64,000 nt of DNA. Origin: Dietzia sp032248695 (lineage in GTDB: Bacteria > Actinomycetota > Actinomycetes > Mycobacteriales > Mycobacteriaceae). Position 1 is the first letter of the stretch; each line of letters begins with the position of its first letter. The position numbers and the translations under genes were made by a program. The DNA is taken from NCBI RefSeq assembly GCF_032248695.1, contig NZ_JAVHXC010000003.1:434001-498000 (forward strand), in the 5' to 3' direction. The notes below the pieces were generated by a model. It ran no database searches. It saw only the letters and a list, made by a program, of their open reading frames with translations, and had not been told where the DNA came from. Positions 27,105 to 35,897 of this stretch are shown piece by piece.

Positions 27105-27878
27105 TCAACGATCGCGACGTCTGCCCCCGCGAGCACGCGAGCCACGGCCTCCCATCCTAGTCGTCAGCTCGCTGATCACCAGCCTCGTCGGTTCCGCATC
27201 GGGGGCGGCGACGGTCTCGACACGCGCCTCCTTGAAGCCCAACTTCGCGAGCGCTCCGCGATCCCGTTCGACCTCCTCGGTCGCGGACTCGCCCTTGAGC
27301 GCGACCATCCGCCCCCCGGTGCGGAGCAACGGCGCGGACCACCCCGCCAGCTTGGCCAGGGGAGCCACGGCCCGCGACGTGACGACGTCCGCCTCTCCGG
27401 CGAGGGCGATGACGTTCTTCTCCTCGGCACGCCCGCGCACGACCTGCACGTCGATCCCCAACTCGCCGATGATCTCCTCGAGGAAGGTCACCCGCCGCAG
27501 CAGCGGCTCGACGAGGGTCAGACGGAGGTCCGGTCGCGCGAGGGCGAGCGGGATCCCCGGCAAGCCCGCGCCGCTGCCGATATCCACTACCGTCTCGCCG
27601 TGACCGAGTGCCGTGGCCGCGGCCGCGGAGTTGAGCACGTGGCGATCCCACAGCCGGGGGCGCTCCCGGGGTCCCATGAGCCCGCGCTCCAGCCCGGCGG
27701 TTCCGAGGAACTCGACGTACCGAACCGCCAGAGGGAGGCGGTCTCCGAACACCTCACCCGCGCCGGCCGGCGCGGCGGGAGGCGGGCCGTCCTGCGACGG
27801 GGGAGCGGTGTCGGGGCTCGCCGGACGCCCGTCCCCGCCTCCGTCACGTGTCGTTTCGTCACCGGTGTCGTCGGTCAT
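27105..27878 (-). CDS. rsmG: 16S rRNA (guanine-527-N7)-methyltransferase RsmG
   Basis: A 257-residue methyltransferase (GidB) that modifies G527 of 16S rRNA; loss gives low-level streptomycin resistance in other bacteria. After a disordered acidic and proline-rich leader of about 40 residues the core begins at RYVEFLGTAGLERGLMGPRE. LWDRHVLNSA and the SAM-binding VVDIGSGAGLPGIPLALARP are diagnostic. The C-terminus is basic (RGSRARGGRRRDR). It lies between jag and parA as in mycobacteria. Confidence 0.96.
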   Translation of the reverse strand: MTDDTGDETTRDGGGDGRPASPDTAPPSQDGPPPAAPAGAGEVFGDRLPLAVRYVEFLGTAGLERGLMGPRERPRLWDRHVLNSAAAATALGHGETVVDIGSGAGLPGIPLALARPDLRLTLVEPLLRRVTFLEEIIGELGIDVQVVRGRAEEKNVIALAGEADVVTSRAVAPLAKLAGWSAPLLRTGGRMVALKGESATEEVERDRGALAKLGFKEARVETVAAPDAEPTRLVISELTTRMGGRGSRARGGRRRDR

Positions 27879-27912
27879 GGTCTGTCGCTACCTCCATCGG
27901 GCGGTCGGGCCC

Positions 27913-27926
27913 GTTTCACGTGAAAC
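27913..27926. other. parS: parS centromere site between rsmG and jag
   Basis: Perfect GTTTCACGTGAAAC located 35 bases upstream of the rsmG start. It is the fourth perfect site in a 2.2-kb cluster left of oriC. Confidence 0.95.
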
Positions 27927-27968
27927 ATCGGAACTACACCGATGTCATTCTGCCCCGAACACGGCGCA

Positions 27969-27996
27969 GGGGTGCGAGCCGCTCGACTCGCACCCC
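27969..27996 (-). terminator. Hairpin downstream of jag
   Basis: GGGGTGCGAG (27969-27978) and CTCGCACCCC (27987-27996) form a 10-base perfect stem with an 8-base loop, 23 bases past the jag stop. It probably terminates the rnpA-yidC-jag transcript. Confidence 0.6.
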
Positions 27997-28018
27997 CTGC
28001 ACCGGTGTCGCCTGTTCG

Positions 28019-28507
28019 TCACTCCGGGAGGACGACCACCCGTCGGTTCGGCTCCACGCCGGTCGAGTCCGACGTGACACCCTCGATCTCCGCGATCGCG
28101 TCGTGGATGATCTTCCTCTCGAACGGGGTCATGGGCTCCAACTCCTCGGACTCCCCGGACTCGAGCACCCGCTGGGCGGCCACCCGGCCGGCATCGGTCA
28201 GGGCCTCCCGCTTCGCCTCCCGCCAACCGCCGATGTCCAGCATCAGCCGGCTCCGGTCCCCGAGCTCCTGCTGCACGGCCAGCCGGGTCAGCTCCTGGAT
28301 CGCATCGAGCACCGCGCCGTCTGCTCCGACGAGCGTGTCGAGATCCTCACCGCCCACGATGCTCACGACCGCGCGGTCGCCCTCCACATCCAGGTCGATG
28401 TCCCCGTCGAAGTCCAGGATGTCGAGGAACTGCTCGAGATAGTCGCCGGCCACCTCGCCCTCCTCGACCAACCGCTCCTCGGACACCTCGATGCTCCTCT
28501 TGGACAT
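28019..28507 (-). CDS. jag: RNA-binding protein Jag/KhpB (KH and R3H domains)
   Basis: A 162-residue protein with a KH domain (GEDLDTLVGADGAVLDAIQEL) followed by an R3H domain (EPMTPFERKIIHDAIAEIEG, then GVEPNRRVVV). It lacks the Jag_N domain present in firmicutes, as is normal for actinobacteria. KhpB proteins bind RNA and influence cell elongation and division. ATG 28507 follows GGAGGCAGG. It is downstream of yidC in the conserved rpmH-rnpA-yidD-yidC-jag order, but a strong hairpin separates the two genes. Confidence 0.93.
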   Translation of the reverse strand: MSKRSIEVSEERLVEEGEVAGDYLEQFLDILDFDGDIDLDVEGDRAVVSIVGGEDLDTLVGADGAVLDAIQELTRLAVQQELGDRSRLMLDIGGWREAKREALTDAGRVAAQRVLESGESEELEPMTPFERKIIHDAIAEIEGVTSDSTGVEPNRRVVVLPE

Positions 28508-28577
28508 GGACCTGCCTCCGTCGTGACCGCCGATCGCCGAACCCGCATGAGCCGACGAGTACCTCCCCCCAAGTATG

Positions 28578-28617
28578 GGACAAGGTCCCCGATGCCGGAG
28601 CATCGGGGACCTTGTCC
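28578..28617 (-). terminator. 18-base perfect hairpin between yidC and jag
   Basis: Arms 28578-28595 and 28600-28617 are perfectly complementary over 18 bases (GACAAGGTCCCCGATGC core) around a CGGA loop. It begins 20 bases past the yidC stop, in the orientation of the operon. No T-run follows. It may be a terminator, an attenuator or an mRNA processing site that sets the YidC:Jag ratio. Confidence 0.7.
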
Positions 28618-28636
28618 GAGTGCGCGCCCTGCCGGG

Positions 28637-29839
28637 TCAGCGCTTCTTTCTCTTCTTCTTGTTCTTGGGCCGCGATCCGGAGGCCTTCTGCGCCGGTCTG
28701 CTCCGCTGGGAGCCCGGCGCCTGAGGGCGCTGCCCCGGGCGCGGTCCGGTCCCCGCAGGGGAGGCGGGAGCGGCCTTCGGCGGGGACACCTCGTCGTCGT
28801 CGCCCTTCTCTCCGCCCGCCCGCTCGGCGGGGGCGGTGGCCACGGCGGTCCCCGACGCGGCGGCCGCCCCTCCACCCCGGTTCTTCTTGGGGTTGGCCGG
28901 CTTCACACCGACGCGCGGCGCCAGCGCCTTCTGCTCCTCGCGGCGCACCAACGCGGCGGCGTCGTCCTCCTTCGCCATCTTCTCGTAGAGGAAGTACTGC
29001 TGGCCCAGGGTCCACAGGTTGTTGGTGACCATGTAGACGAGGATCGCCATCGGCCAGAACGCACCGGTCACCAGGATGCCGATGGGGAACGCCCACAGCA
29101 TCAGCTGGTTCATGATCTTGGCCTGCGGGTTCGCGGCCGCCTCCGGCGACTGACGCGAGAGCGAGACGCGGGCGTTGAAGTGAGTGGTCACCGCCGAGAT
29201 GATCATCAACGGGATCGCGACGAGGATGATGTTCCAGCGGGCGAAGTCCAGCTCGGCACCCGGCTCGACGAACGCCTGGAACTGCTCGACCGGCTGCGAG
29301 ATGAACGACGACAGCGGGGCGCCGAACAGTCGGGCGTCGAGGAAGCTCTGGACCTCGTCGGCGTTGAACACGTAGTTGCCCGTGTTCCGCGTCTCCTCGG
29401 CCGTCATCCCGAGCGCACCGAACTGCTCGCCCATCCGGTTGAACGAGCGCAACACGTGGAACAGACCCAGGAACACCGGGATCTGGATGAGCATCGGCAG
29501 GCAGCCCAGCAGCGGGTTGAAGCCCTCCTGCTTCTGCAACTTGCGCGTCTCGACCGCGAGCTTCTCGCGGTCGTTCTTGTACCGCTTCTGCAGCTCCTTC
29601 ATCCTGGGCTGCAGCTCCTGCATCTTGCGGGAGAAGCGGATCTGCTTGGCCGCCGGCCAGAACAGCAGCGCTCGCAGCGTGACGACGAGGAAGATCACCG
29701 ACAGCGCCCAGATGACGCCGTTCGAGTCGGGGGCCTCCACCCAGGGGAGCAGGCCCCCGAGGAAGGCGAAGATCTTGTGCCAGAACCAGAGGATGCCCGA
29801 GATCGGGTAATAGACCAGCGGGTTGGTGATGAACGACAT
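28637..29839 (-). CDS. yidC: Membrane protein insertase YidC
   Basis: A 400-residue insertase of the Oxa1/YidC family. The core shows ALLFWPAAKQIRFSRKMQ with the hydrophilic-groove Arg, LQPRMKELQKRYKNDREKL, GFNPLLGCLPMLIQIPVFLG and PIGILVTGAFWPMAILVYM. The C-terminal 90 residues are Pro/Ala/Lys-rich, ending in a strongly basic tail (KNKKKRKKR) that likely contacts ribosomes. The first residues MSFITNPLVYYPISGILWFWH are the N-terminal membrane helix. Confidence 0.97.
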   Translation of the reverse strand: MSFITNPLVYYPISGILWFWHKIFAFLGGLLPWVEAPDSNGVIWALSVIFLVVTLRALLFWPAAKQIRFSRKMQELQPRMKELQKRYKNDREKLAVETRKLQKQEGFNPLLGCLPMLIQIPVFLGLFHVLRSFNRMGEQFGALGMTAEETRNTGNYVFNADEVQSFLDARLFGAPLSSFISQPVEQFQAFVEPGAELDFARWNIILVAIPLMIISAVTTHFNARVSLSRQSPEAAANPQAKIMNQLMLWAFPIGILVTGAFWPMAILVYMVTNNLWTLGQQYFLYEKMAKEDDAAALVRREEQKALAPRVGVKPANPKKNRGGGAAAASGTAVATAPAERAGGEKGDDDEVSPPKAAPASPAGTGPRPGQRPQAPGSQRSRPAQKASGSRPKNKKKRKKR

Positions 29840-29856
29840 GGGTGTGGGTGTCCTAG

Positions 29857-30150
29857 CTACCTTCGTGGATTGTGGGCGTGCACGTCATGCTCATCCGGGG
29901 GGTCGGGCGCCCGGGGCTCCGGGACCGGATCCCACCCGCCCGGCGTCCACGGGCCGCACCGCAACAACCGCCACACCGAGAGCCACGTCCCGTACCACGC
30001 CCCGTGCACGCGCACGGCCTCGACCGCGTAGGCACTGCAGGTCGGTTCGAAACGGCAGCTCGGTGGCGTCAGCGGGGAGATGCCCTTCTGATAGAAGTCG
30101 AGCATCCACAACAGGACCCGGGCCACCGGCCCCGGCCCACCGCGGGTCAC
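29857..30150 (-). CDS. yidD: Membrane protein insertion efficiency factor YidD
   Basis: A 97-residue YidD. The family core YQKGISPLTPPSCRFEPTCS is present with the conserved cysteines, followed by YAVEAVRVHGAWYGTWLSVWRLLRCGPW. It assists YidC in membrane insertion. GTG at 30150 overlaps the rnpA stop codon (GTGA). It lies 17 bases before yidC on the minus strand. Confidence 0.95.
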   Translation of the reverse strand: MTRGGPGPVARVLLWMLDFYQKGISPLTPPSCRFEPTCSAYAVEAVRVHGAWYGTWLSVWRLLRCGPWTPGGWDPVPEPRAPDPPDEHDVHAHNPRR

Positions 30151-30509
30151 GATGACTCCCGTGCCCGGGCCGCAGCCGCGGCCAACCCGGTGCGCATATC
30201 GCGCACCAGATCCTCGTGAGCGGCGGTCGCCGACGCGGGATTCGCGCGCACGACCACCATCAGATCCGACTCGACATCCGCCAACAGCTCCGCCGCGATA
30301 TGACGAAGCCGCCGGCTGACCCGGTGACGTGTCACCGAGTCCCCGACGGCTTTGCTCACGACGAGCCCCAGACGCGGACCGCCCACGCGGACGTCCGAAG
30401 AGTCCACGTGGGCGTGTACGACCATGGTGCGGCGACCCTTCCTGGCACCTTTCCGCACCACCGTCGCGAAATCAGCGGAACGGTGGAGCCGGTGCGCCCT
30501 GGGAAGCAC
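30147..30509 (-). CDS. rnpA: Ribonuclease P protein component
   Basis: A 120-residue basic protein that supports RNase P RNA in 5' maturation of tRNAs. The start MLPRAHRLHRSADFATVVRK is typical, and the RNR-like motif is RHRVSRRLRH near residue 60. GTG at 30509 is the only start giving this N-terminus. It follows rpmH by 18 bases and overlaps yidD. Confidence 0.96.
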   Translation of the reverse strand: MLPRAHRLHRSADFATVVRKGARKGRRTMVVHAHVDSSDVRVGGPRLGLVVSKAVGDSVTRHRVSRRLRHIAAELLADVESDLMVVVRANPASATAAHEDLVRDMRTGLAAAAARARESS

Positions 30510-30527
30510 CCGCCGCCCCGGCCGGAA

Positions 30528-30671
30528 TCAGGCCGTCAGCGCAGAACGGCCCTTGCGCCGGCGGGCGGCGACGATGCCACGACCGGCGCGCGTACGCATC
30601 CGGAGACGGAAACCGTGCACCTTGGCACGACGACGGTTGTTCGGCTGGAAAGTCCGCTTGCCCTTGGCCAT
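30528..30671 (-). CDS. rpmH: 50S ribosomal protein L34
   Basis: A 47-residue L34 with the invariant core KRTFQPNNRRRAKVHGFR and RMRTRAGRGIVAARRRKGR. ATG at 30671 is preceded by GTGAGGAGCC. It heads the leftward rpmH-rnpA-yidD-yidC operon and is divergent from dnaA. Confidence 0.97.
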   Translation of the reverse strand: MAKGKRTFQPNNRRRAKVHGFRLRMRTRAGRGIVAARRRKGRSALTA

Positions 30672-31208
30672 GGTTGGCTCCTCACGTGAAGTCGGCGCCG
30701 TGACCAGCGCGCGATCGAGTACGAGACGTCGTCGCATCACCGGGGTCGGCGGCACCACGACGCGCCGTACGCCCGCGGGCGCACGACAGACTGTTCAAGA
30801 TTACGCGCACGACGCCGCTGCCGCCAAACCGTGTAATCCCATTCGTCCCATCCACACCACTTCGCAGGCCATCTCGACACGCCCACGGCCGCGACGCTTG
30901 ACTTCCGGCCTCCAGTCGATCTTGAGGGTTGCCCCTGGCTGCGCCCTGTTGTTACGGTCATTCACCAACACGCCCCCCGGGGCTGCGCATAACCTCAGAT
31001 CCGACCAGTACCTCCGACCCCTCTCCACCCAGGTCACCACCGTCTACCGCCCAGCGGAGAAGTCTGTCTTCTCACAGCTGTGGACAACCATGTGGATACC
31101 TCAGTGGACCTGGGTCGGAGCCTGTGGATAGAGTTGTGAGGTCCGGCCTGGCCGGCCACCCGGTCCACCGGGATCGCCCGACACGCTGACGAGAGGAGAC
31201 CGCCCACC
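30672..31208. promoter_or_regulatory. rpmH-dnaA divergent control region with DnaA boxes
   Basis: A 537-base non-coding stretch. Near dnaA it contains DnaA-box-like elements: TGTGGACAA (31079-31087, complement of TTGTCCACA), TGTGGATAC (31091-31099) and TGTGGATAG (31123-31131). The 17-base string CTCACAGCTGTGGACAA at 31071-31087 recurs exactly in oriC at 33059-33075. This suggests DnaA autoregulation. The remainder, toward rpmH, shows no coding potential. Confidence 0.75.
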
Positions 31209-32714
31209 GTGTCTCCTGAGCTCGAACACGTGTGGAGTGCCGTCCTCGACAGGCTCACCGATCCCGAACTGGCCAGCGACGACAACCCGGCGTTGTCCCG
31301 TCAGCAGCAGGCCTGGCTCCGGCTGGTCCAGCCGATCGCCGTGGTCAACGGATTCGCGATGCTCGCCGCCCCGTCGGCGTTCGCGCGCGACAACATCGAA
31401 TCGGTTCTCCGCGGGCCCATCACCCGCGCCCTCAGCGCACAGCTCGGCGAACCCGTCGACCTGGCGGTCAAGGTCGACACCTCGCTGGCCGGCGGGCAAC
31501 CGCCCACCGACGACCAGGATGACCAGGCGATCGACGCCGACGAGATCCACCGACCGGCGGACGAGGACGATCATCCCGCGGCCACCGCGCGACCGCGGAG
31601 GATGACCGAGGAGCAGATCGCCGCCGAGCGACTCCTCCACGGCAGCGACCGCGATGAGGCGCTGTCCGCGGCGACGGCGCCCGGACTCAACGAGCGCTAC
31701 ACGTTCAGCGCGTTCGTCCAGGGGAACTCCAACCGGTTCGCCCGGGCCGCGGCGCTCGCCGTGGCCGAGGCACCCGCCCGCGCCTACAACCCCCTGTTCA
31801 TCTGGGGTGAATCCGGGCTCGGGAAGACCCACCTCCTCCACGCGATCGGGCACTACTCGCTGCGGATGTACTCCGAGCAGAAGGTCAAGTACGTCTCGAC
31901 CGAGGAGTTCACGAACGACTTCATCAACTCCGTCCGTGACGGCCGCCAGAACATGTTCAAGAAGCGGTACCGCGAGGCGGACATCCTGCTGGTGGACGAC
32001 ATCCAGTTCCTCATCGGCAAGGAGCAGGTGCAGGAGGAGTTCTTCCACACCTTCAACACCATCCACAACGCCCAGAAGCAGATCGTCATCTCCTCGGACC
32101 GGCCGCCCAAGCAGCTGCAGCCGCTCGAGGACCGACTGCGGACGCGGTTCGAGTGGGGCCTGATCACGGACATCCAGCCCCCGGAGCTGGAGACACGGAT
32201 CGCGATCCTGGACAAGAAGGCGAAATCGGAGAAGTACGTCGTCCCCCGTGACGTCCTCGAGCTCATCGCCACGCGCGTCCAGCGGAACATCCGTGAACTC
32301 GAGGGCGCGCTCATCCGGGTGGTGGCGTTCGCCTCGCTCAACGGACACGAGATCGACGTGCCGCTCGCCGAGATCGTCCTGCGGGACGTGGTCTCCGACG
32401 ACGACTCGCTCCAGATCTCGGCGGCGACCATCATGGCGGTGACGGCGGAGTTCTTCTCCACCAGCATCGACGAGCTCTGTGGCACGTCCAAGACACGCTC
32501 GCTCTCCCGTGCGCGGCAGATCGCCATGTATCTCTGCCGCGAGCTCACCGACCTCTCCCTCCCCAAGATCGGCGTCACCTTCGGCGGCAAGGACCACACC
32601 ACGGTCATGTACGCCCAGCGCAAGATCCTCAAGGAGATCAAGGACGATCGGCGTACGTACGACCAGATCCAGGAGCTCACCGCCCGGATCAAGGAGCGCT
32701 CCCGCTCGCTCTGA
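31209..32714 (+). CDS. dnaA: Chromosomal replication initiator DnaA
   Basis: A 501-residue initiator that opens oriC. Domain I (about 1-90) has VWSAVLDRL; domain II (about 95-150) is an acidic linker. The AAA+ domain has Walker A GESGLGKT (200-207) and Walker B ILLVDDIQF (259-267). Domain IV contains the DnaA-box recognition motif DHTTVMYA beginning at residue 462, preceded by LSRARQIAMYLCRELT. GTG at 31209 follows GAGAGGAGACC. Gene order dnaA-dnaN-recF to the right and rpmH to the left is canonical. Confidence 0.98.
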   Translation: MSPELEHVWSAVLDRLTDPELASDDNPALSRQQQAWLRLVQPIAVVNGFAMLAAPSAFARDNIESVLRGPITRALSAQLGEPVDLAVKVDTSLAGGQPPTDDQDDQAIDADEIHRPADEDDHPAATARPRRMTEEQIAAERLLHGSDRDEALSAATAPGLNERYTFSAFVQGNSNRFARAAALAVAEAPARAYNPLFIWGESGLGKTHLLHAIGHYSLRMYSEQKVKYVSTEEFTNDFINSVRDGRQNMFKKRYREADILLVDDIQFLIGKEQVQEEFFHTFNTIHNAQKQIVISSDRPPKQLQPLEDRLRTRFEWGLITDIQPPELETRIAILDKKAKSEKYVVPRDVLELIATRVQRNIRELEGALIRVVAFASLNGHEIDVPLAEIVLRDVVSDDDSLQISAATIMAVTAEFFSTSIDELCGTSKTRSLSRARQIAMYLCRELTDLSLPKIGVTFGGKDHTTVMYAQRKILKEIKDDRRTYDQIQELTARIKERSRSL

Positions 32715-33463
32715 GGGCCCCTGACGCCGTCCCCTTCCTCCCATACGGGCGGATTCGTCGATTTCGTCCCCACGGCACGCTCGCGAGGCTTCCCGACCCC
32801 GCATCCGCGCGCCCTCAGGCCCGGATATCGCGCCGGGCGAGACCGCCCTCCGGGCCGTTCCCGTCGCCATCGGGTGCGGCCCGGGTCGTCGTGACGAGCG
32901 GCCCGGGCCGTCCCCGCGCGCGAACCGTGTCGGCATCGCGCGCGAACCGTGTCGGCATCGCGCGCGAACCGTGTCGGCCTATCGAGCGGCCTCTGTCGCC
33001 CCGTCGCGACCGCATCGCGACATAACCGAGACCCCCCGAGACCCCCTTCGTCACACCTCTCACAGCTGTGGACAAACCTGTGGGATCTTGTGGACCGTCG
33101 GTGGACTAAGGGTGGACAGAAACTTGTGATTCCACCGGGGCGCTCAACCAAATCACAAGAATCGACACCCGCGTCCACATGACGAAATCGGCGAAGACCT
33201 GTGATTACAGGTCTCGGCTCACAATTTCACAGGACCTACTACTACCTCTTATCTCTCTTGAGAGATCTTGTAAGAAGTAGGGATGTGGAGCGGCGAGCCT
33301 GCTTGACCGGGTTCCAGGACTCCATGTGTTCCCCGTCGGTCCGAGCGGTTACCCTCATGGAGACGTCCCACCGCTCACCGCGGCGACGCCCAGCACGACG
33401 CCCGAACAGACCACCCGTCCAGATACCGACGCCGGTATCCGCCCTGCCTGAAAGAGGTCATCG
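32715..33463 (+). other. oriC: oriC region between dnaA and dnaN
   Basis: A 749-base non-coding region. It contains a strong DnaA box TGTGGACAA (33067-33075) with weaker variants downstream (near 33089 TGTGGACC, 33100 GTGGACTAA, 33111 GGTGGACAG, 33173 GTCCACA). An 8-base-arm palindrome AGACCTGT-gatt-ACAGGTCT lies at 33195-33214. An AT-rich stretch at 33219-33280 includes the palindrome ATCTCTC-tt-GAGAGAT (33251-33266), a plausible unwinding element. Three tandem 22-base repeats lie at 32915-32980. dnaA-dnaN placement is standard for actinobacterial origins. Confidence 0.88.
32915..32980. repeat. Three tandem 22-base repeats in the origin region
   Basis: The unit CGCGCGCGAACCGTGTCGGC followed by AT occurs at 32915-32936 and 32937-32958, and again at 32959-32980 with one change at the penultimate base (CT). 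It lies 200 bases after dnaA and about 80 bases before the first strong DnaA box. It contains no DnaA box. Confidence 0.92.
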
Positions 33464-34639
33464 ATGGAGATCACGGATCCGACGTTCCGCGTCACCCGCG
33501 AGGACTTCGCGGATTCCGTGGCCTGGGTCGCCAGGACCCTGCCCTCGCGGCCGTCGGTCCCGATCCTCGGCGGAGTCCTGCTCGAGGCCGACTCCGGTCT
33601 GACCATCTCGGGATTCGACTACGAGACCTCCGCCCAGGTATCGGTCCCCGCCGAGGTCTCCGAGCCGGGCAGCACCCTGGTGTCGGGGCGCCTGCTGGCC
33701 GACATCGCCCGCGCGCTGCCCGACCGCCCGGTCGAGGTCGTGGTCACCGCGCAGAAGATGTACATCACCTGCGGTTCGGCGAAGTTCACCCTCCCGACCA
33801 TGCCGGTCGAGGACTACCCGCAGCTCCCGGCCATGCCGGAGGTCACCGGATCGGCCGAGGTCGACGCGTTCTCCCAGGCTGTGGGCCAGGTCGTCGTGGC
33901 GGCCGGCAAGGACGACACCCTGCCGATGCTCACCGGTATCCGCATGGAGATCGAGGGCACGCGCGTCACGCTCATCGCCACCGACCGGTTCCGGTTGGCG
34001 ATCCGCGAGTTCGAGTGGGAGCCCGCCCGCGAGGACGTGGCCGTCGAGGTGCTCATCCCGGCCAAGGCGCTGTCGGAGGTCACCCGCTCGGCCGGTCACG
34101 GTGGTCGCGTCGACCTCAGCCTCGGTGCGGGATCCGCCGTCGGCGCCGAGGGCATCCTCGGCGTCCTGGTCTCCGGGCAGCGCACCACCACCCGCCTGCT
34201 CGACGCGGAGTTCCCCAAGGTCCGGCAGCTGCTGCCGCCCCAGCACACGTCCGTCGCGGTCGTCGAGGTCGACGCCCTCATCCAGGCGATCAAGCGCGTC
34301 GCGCTGGTGGCCGACCGCGGCGTCCAGGTGCGGATGGCGTTCACCGACGGCGAGCTGGCGCTCTCGGCCGGCGGCGATGACGCGGCGCAGGCCAACGAGA
34401 CTCTCCCGGTGGATTTCGTCGGCGAGCCGCTGACCATCGCCTTCAACCCCGGCTACCTGCTCGACGGGCTCGGCAGCATCCACTCGGCGCGGGTGGCCTT
34501 CGGGTTCACGCAGCCCAGCCGGCCCGCGGTCCTGCGCCCGGCCCCCGAGACCCTCCCCGAGCCGGGCGCCGACGGCGCCATCGCCCCGGTCGAGTCGGAC
34601 CACACCTACCTCCTCATGCCCGTGCGCCTGCCGGGCTGA
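33464..34639 (+). CDS. dnaN: DNA polymerase III sliding clamp (beta subunit)
   Basis: A 391-residue clamp with three repeated domains, forming the ring that tethers polymerase III to DNA. Segments such as VAWVARTLPSRPSVPILGGVLLEA, LTGIRMEIEGTRVTLIATDRFRLA and the terminal TYLLMPVRLPG match DnaN; the C-terminal LMPVRLPG borders the binding groove for clamp-interacting proteins. ATG 33464 follows GAAAGAGG. Confidence 0.98.
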   Translation: MEITDPTFRVTREDFADSVAWVARTLPSRPSVPILGGVLLEADSGLTISGFDYETSAQVSVPAEVSEPGSTLVSGRLLADIARALPDRPVEVVVTAQKMYITCGSAKFTLPTMPVEDYPQLPAMPEVTGSAEVDAFSQAVGQVVVAAGKDDTLPMLTGIRMEIEGTRVTLIATDRFRLAIREFEWEPAREDVAVEVLIPAKALSEVTRSAGHGGRVDLSLGAGSAVGAEGILGVLVSGQRTTTRLLDAEFPKVRQLLPPQHTSVAVVEVDALIQAIKRVALVADRGVQVRMAFTDGELALSAGGDDAAQANETLPVDFVGEPLTIAFNPGYLLDGLGSIHSARVAFGFTQPSRPAVLRPAPETLPEPGADGAIAPVESDHTYLLMPVRLPG

Positions 34640-34664
34640 GCCCGCCCCCCGGGACCGATCCGGT

Positions 34665-35897
34665 ATGCACCTGCGTCACCTCAGGCTCCTGGACTTCCGC
34701 TCCTGGCCGCTGCTCGAACTCGATCTCGAGCCGGGGGTCACGACCTTCGTCGGCCGCAACGGCCACGGCAAGACCAACGTGCTCGAGGCGATCGGCGTGC
34801 TGGCCAGCCTCCGGTCCCACCGCGTGGCGACCGACGCGCCGATGATCAGGACAGGGGCGGCCACCGCCCTCGTCGGAGCGCTGGCCCACAACGCCGGCCG
34901 GGAACTCACTGTCGAACTCGCGCTCAACTCGGGCAAGGCCAATCGCGCCAGGCTCAACACCTCGCCGTGCCGCCGCCTGTCCGACATCCTCGGGGTGGTC
35001 CAGTCCGTGCTCTTCGCCCCCGAGGACCTCGCCCTCGTGCGTGGCGAACCGGCCGAGCGCCGTCGGCTGCTCGACGAGCTCATGGCCCAGCGTCGGCCCG
35101 CCCTCGGCGGCGACCTCGCCGAGTACTCCTCCGTGCTGCGCCAGCGCACCGCGTTGTTGAAGTCCGCCTCCGGCGCGCTGCGACGCGGCCGGCAGGAGGA
35201 ATCGGCCGCGATCCTGGACACCCTCGACGTGTGGGACGGTCGGCTGGCGGAGATCGGAGCCCGGTTGGTGGTCGGGCGGATCGACCTCCTCCGGCAGTTG
35301 CGGCCGCTCGTCGTCGACGCCTATCGCGGGCTGGCACCGGAGTCGCGGCCCGCGGATCTCACCTACCGGTTCCGTGTCGCCGACACCCCCGACGAATCCG
35401 AGCTGACCGACCCCGGGCTCGTGGAGGCGGTCCTCCTGTCGGAGCTCGGTCGCCGGCGGCGCGACGAGATCGACCGCGGCATGTCCCTCGTCGGACCGCA
35501 CCGGGACGATCTCGTCCTGACCCTCGGCGACGAGCCCGCGAAGGGCTTCGCCAGCCACGGCGAGACATGGTCGTTCGCGCTCGCGTTGCGGCTCGGATCC
35601 CTCGAGTTGTTCCGCGCCGACGGGGCCGAACCGGTCCTGCTCCTGGACGACGTCTTCGCCGAACTCGACCGCCACCGTCGTGCCGCGCTCGCCGACGTGG
35701 CGGCCGGGGTGGAGCAGGTCTTCATCACCGCGGCGGTCGGGGAGGACGTCCCGCCGGGCCTGCGGGGCGTGCGTCATGACGTCGTGATGGCCGGCGAGGG
35801 CCGGGATCGTCACTCCGGTATGACACTGTCACGACCGGGGGATGACGGGGTCGACGACGACGAGAACACCGATACGGAAGGTGGGGGCCGGGCATGA
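34665..35897 (+). CDS. recF: DNA replication and repair protein RecF
   Basis: A 410-residue SMC-like ATPase that loads RecA at gaps. Walker A is GRNGHGKT (residues 30-37), the signature region FASHGETWSFALALRLG and Walker B PVLLLDDVFAELDRHRR are near the end. An acidic C-terminal tail of about 35 residues (DDGVDDDENTDTEGG) is extra. ATG 34665 lies 25 bases after dnaN, and the stop overlaps the next gene by four bases. Confidence 0.97.
   Translation: MHLRHLRLLDFRSWPLLELDLEPGVTTFVGRNGHGKTNVLEAIGVLASLRSHRVATDAPMIRTGAATALVGALAHNAGRELTVELALNSGKANRARLNTSPCRRLSDILGVVQSVLFAPEDLALVRGEPAERRRLLDELMAQRRPALGGDLAEYSSVLRQRTALLKSASGALRRGRQEESAAILDTLDVWDGRLAEIGARLVVGRIDLLRQLRPLVVDAYRGLAPESRPADLTYRFRVADTPDESELTDPGLVEAVLLSELGRRRRDEIDRGMSLVGPHRDDLVLTLGDEPAKGFASHGETWSFALALRLGSLELFRADGAEPVLLLDDVFAELDRHRRAALADVAAGVEQVFITAAVGEDVPPGLRGVRHDVVMAGEGRDRHSGMTLSRPGDDGVDDDENTDTEGGGRA

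Noticed and set aside
31101..32936. Minus-strand 611-codon frame opposite dnaA
   Set aside because: Antisense to dnaA with no domain content.
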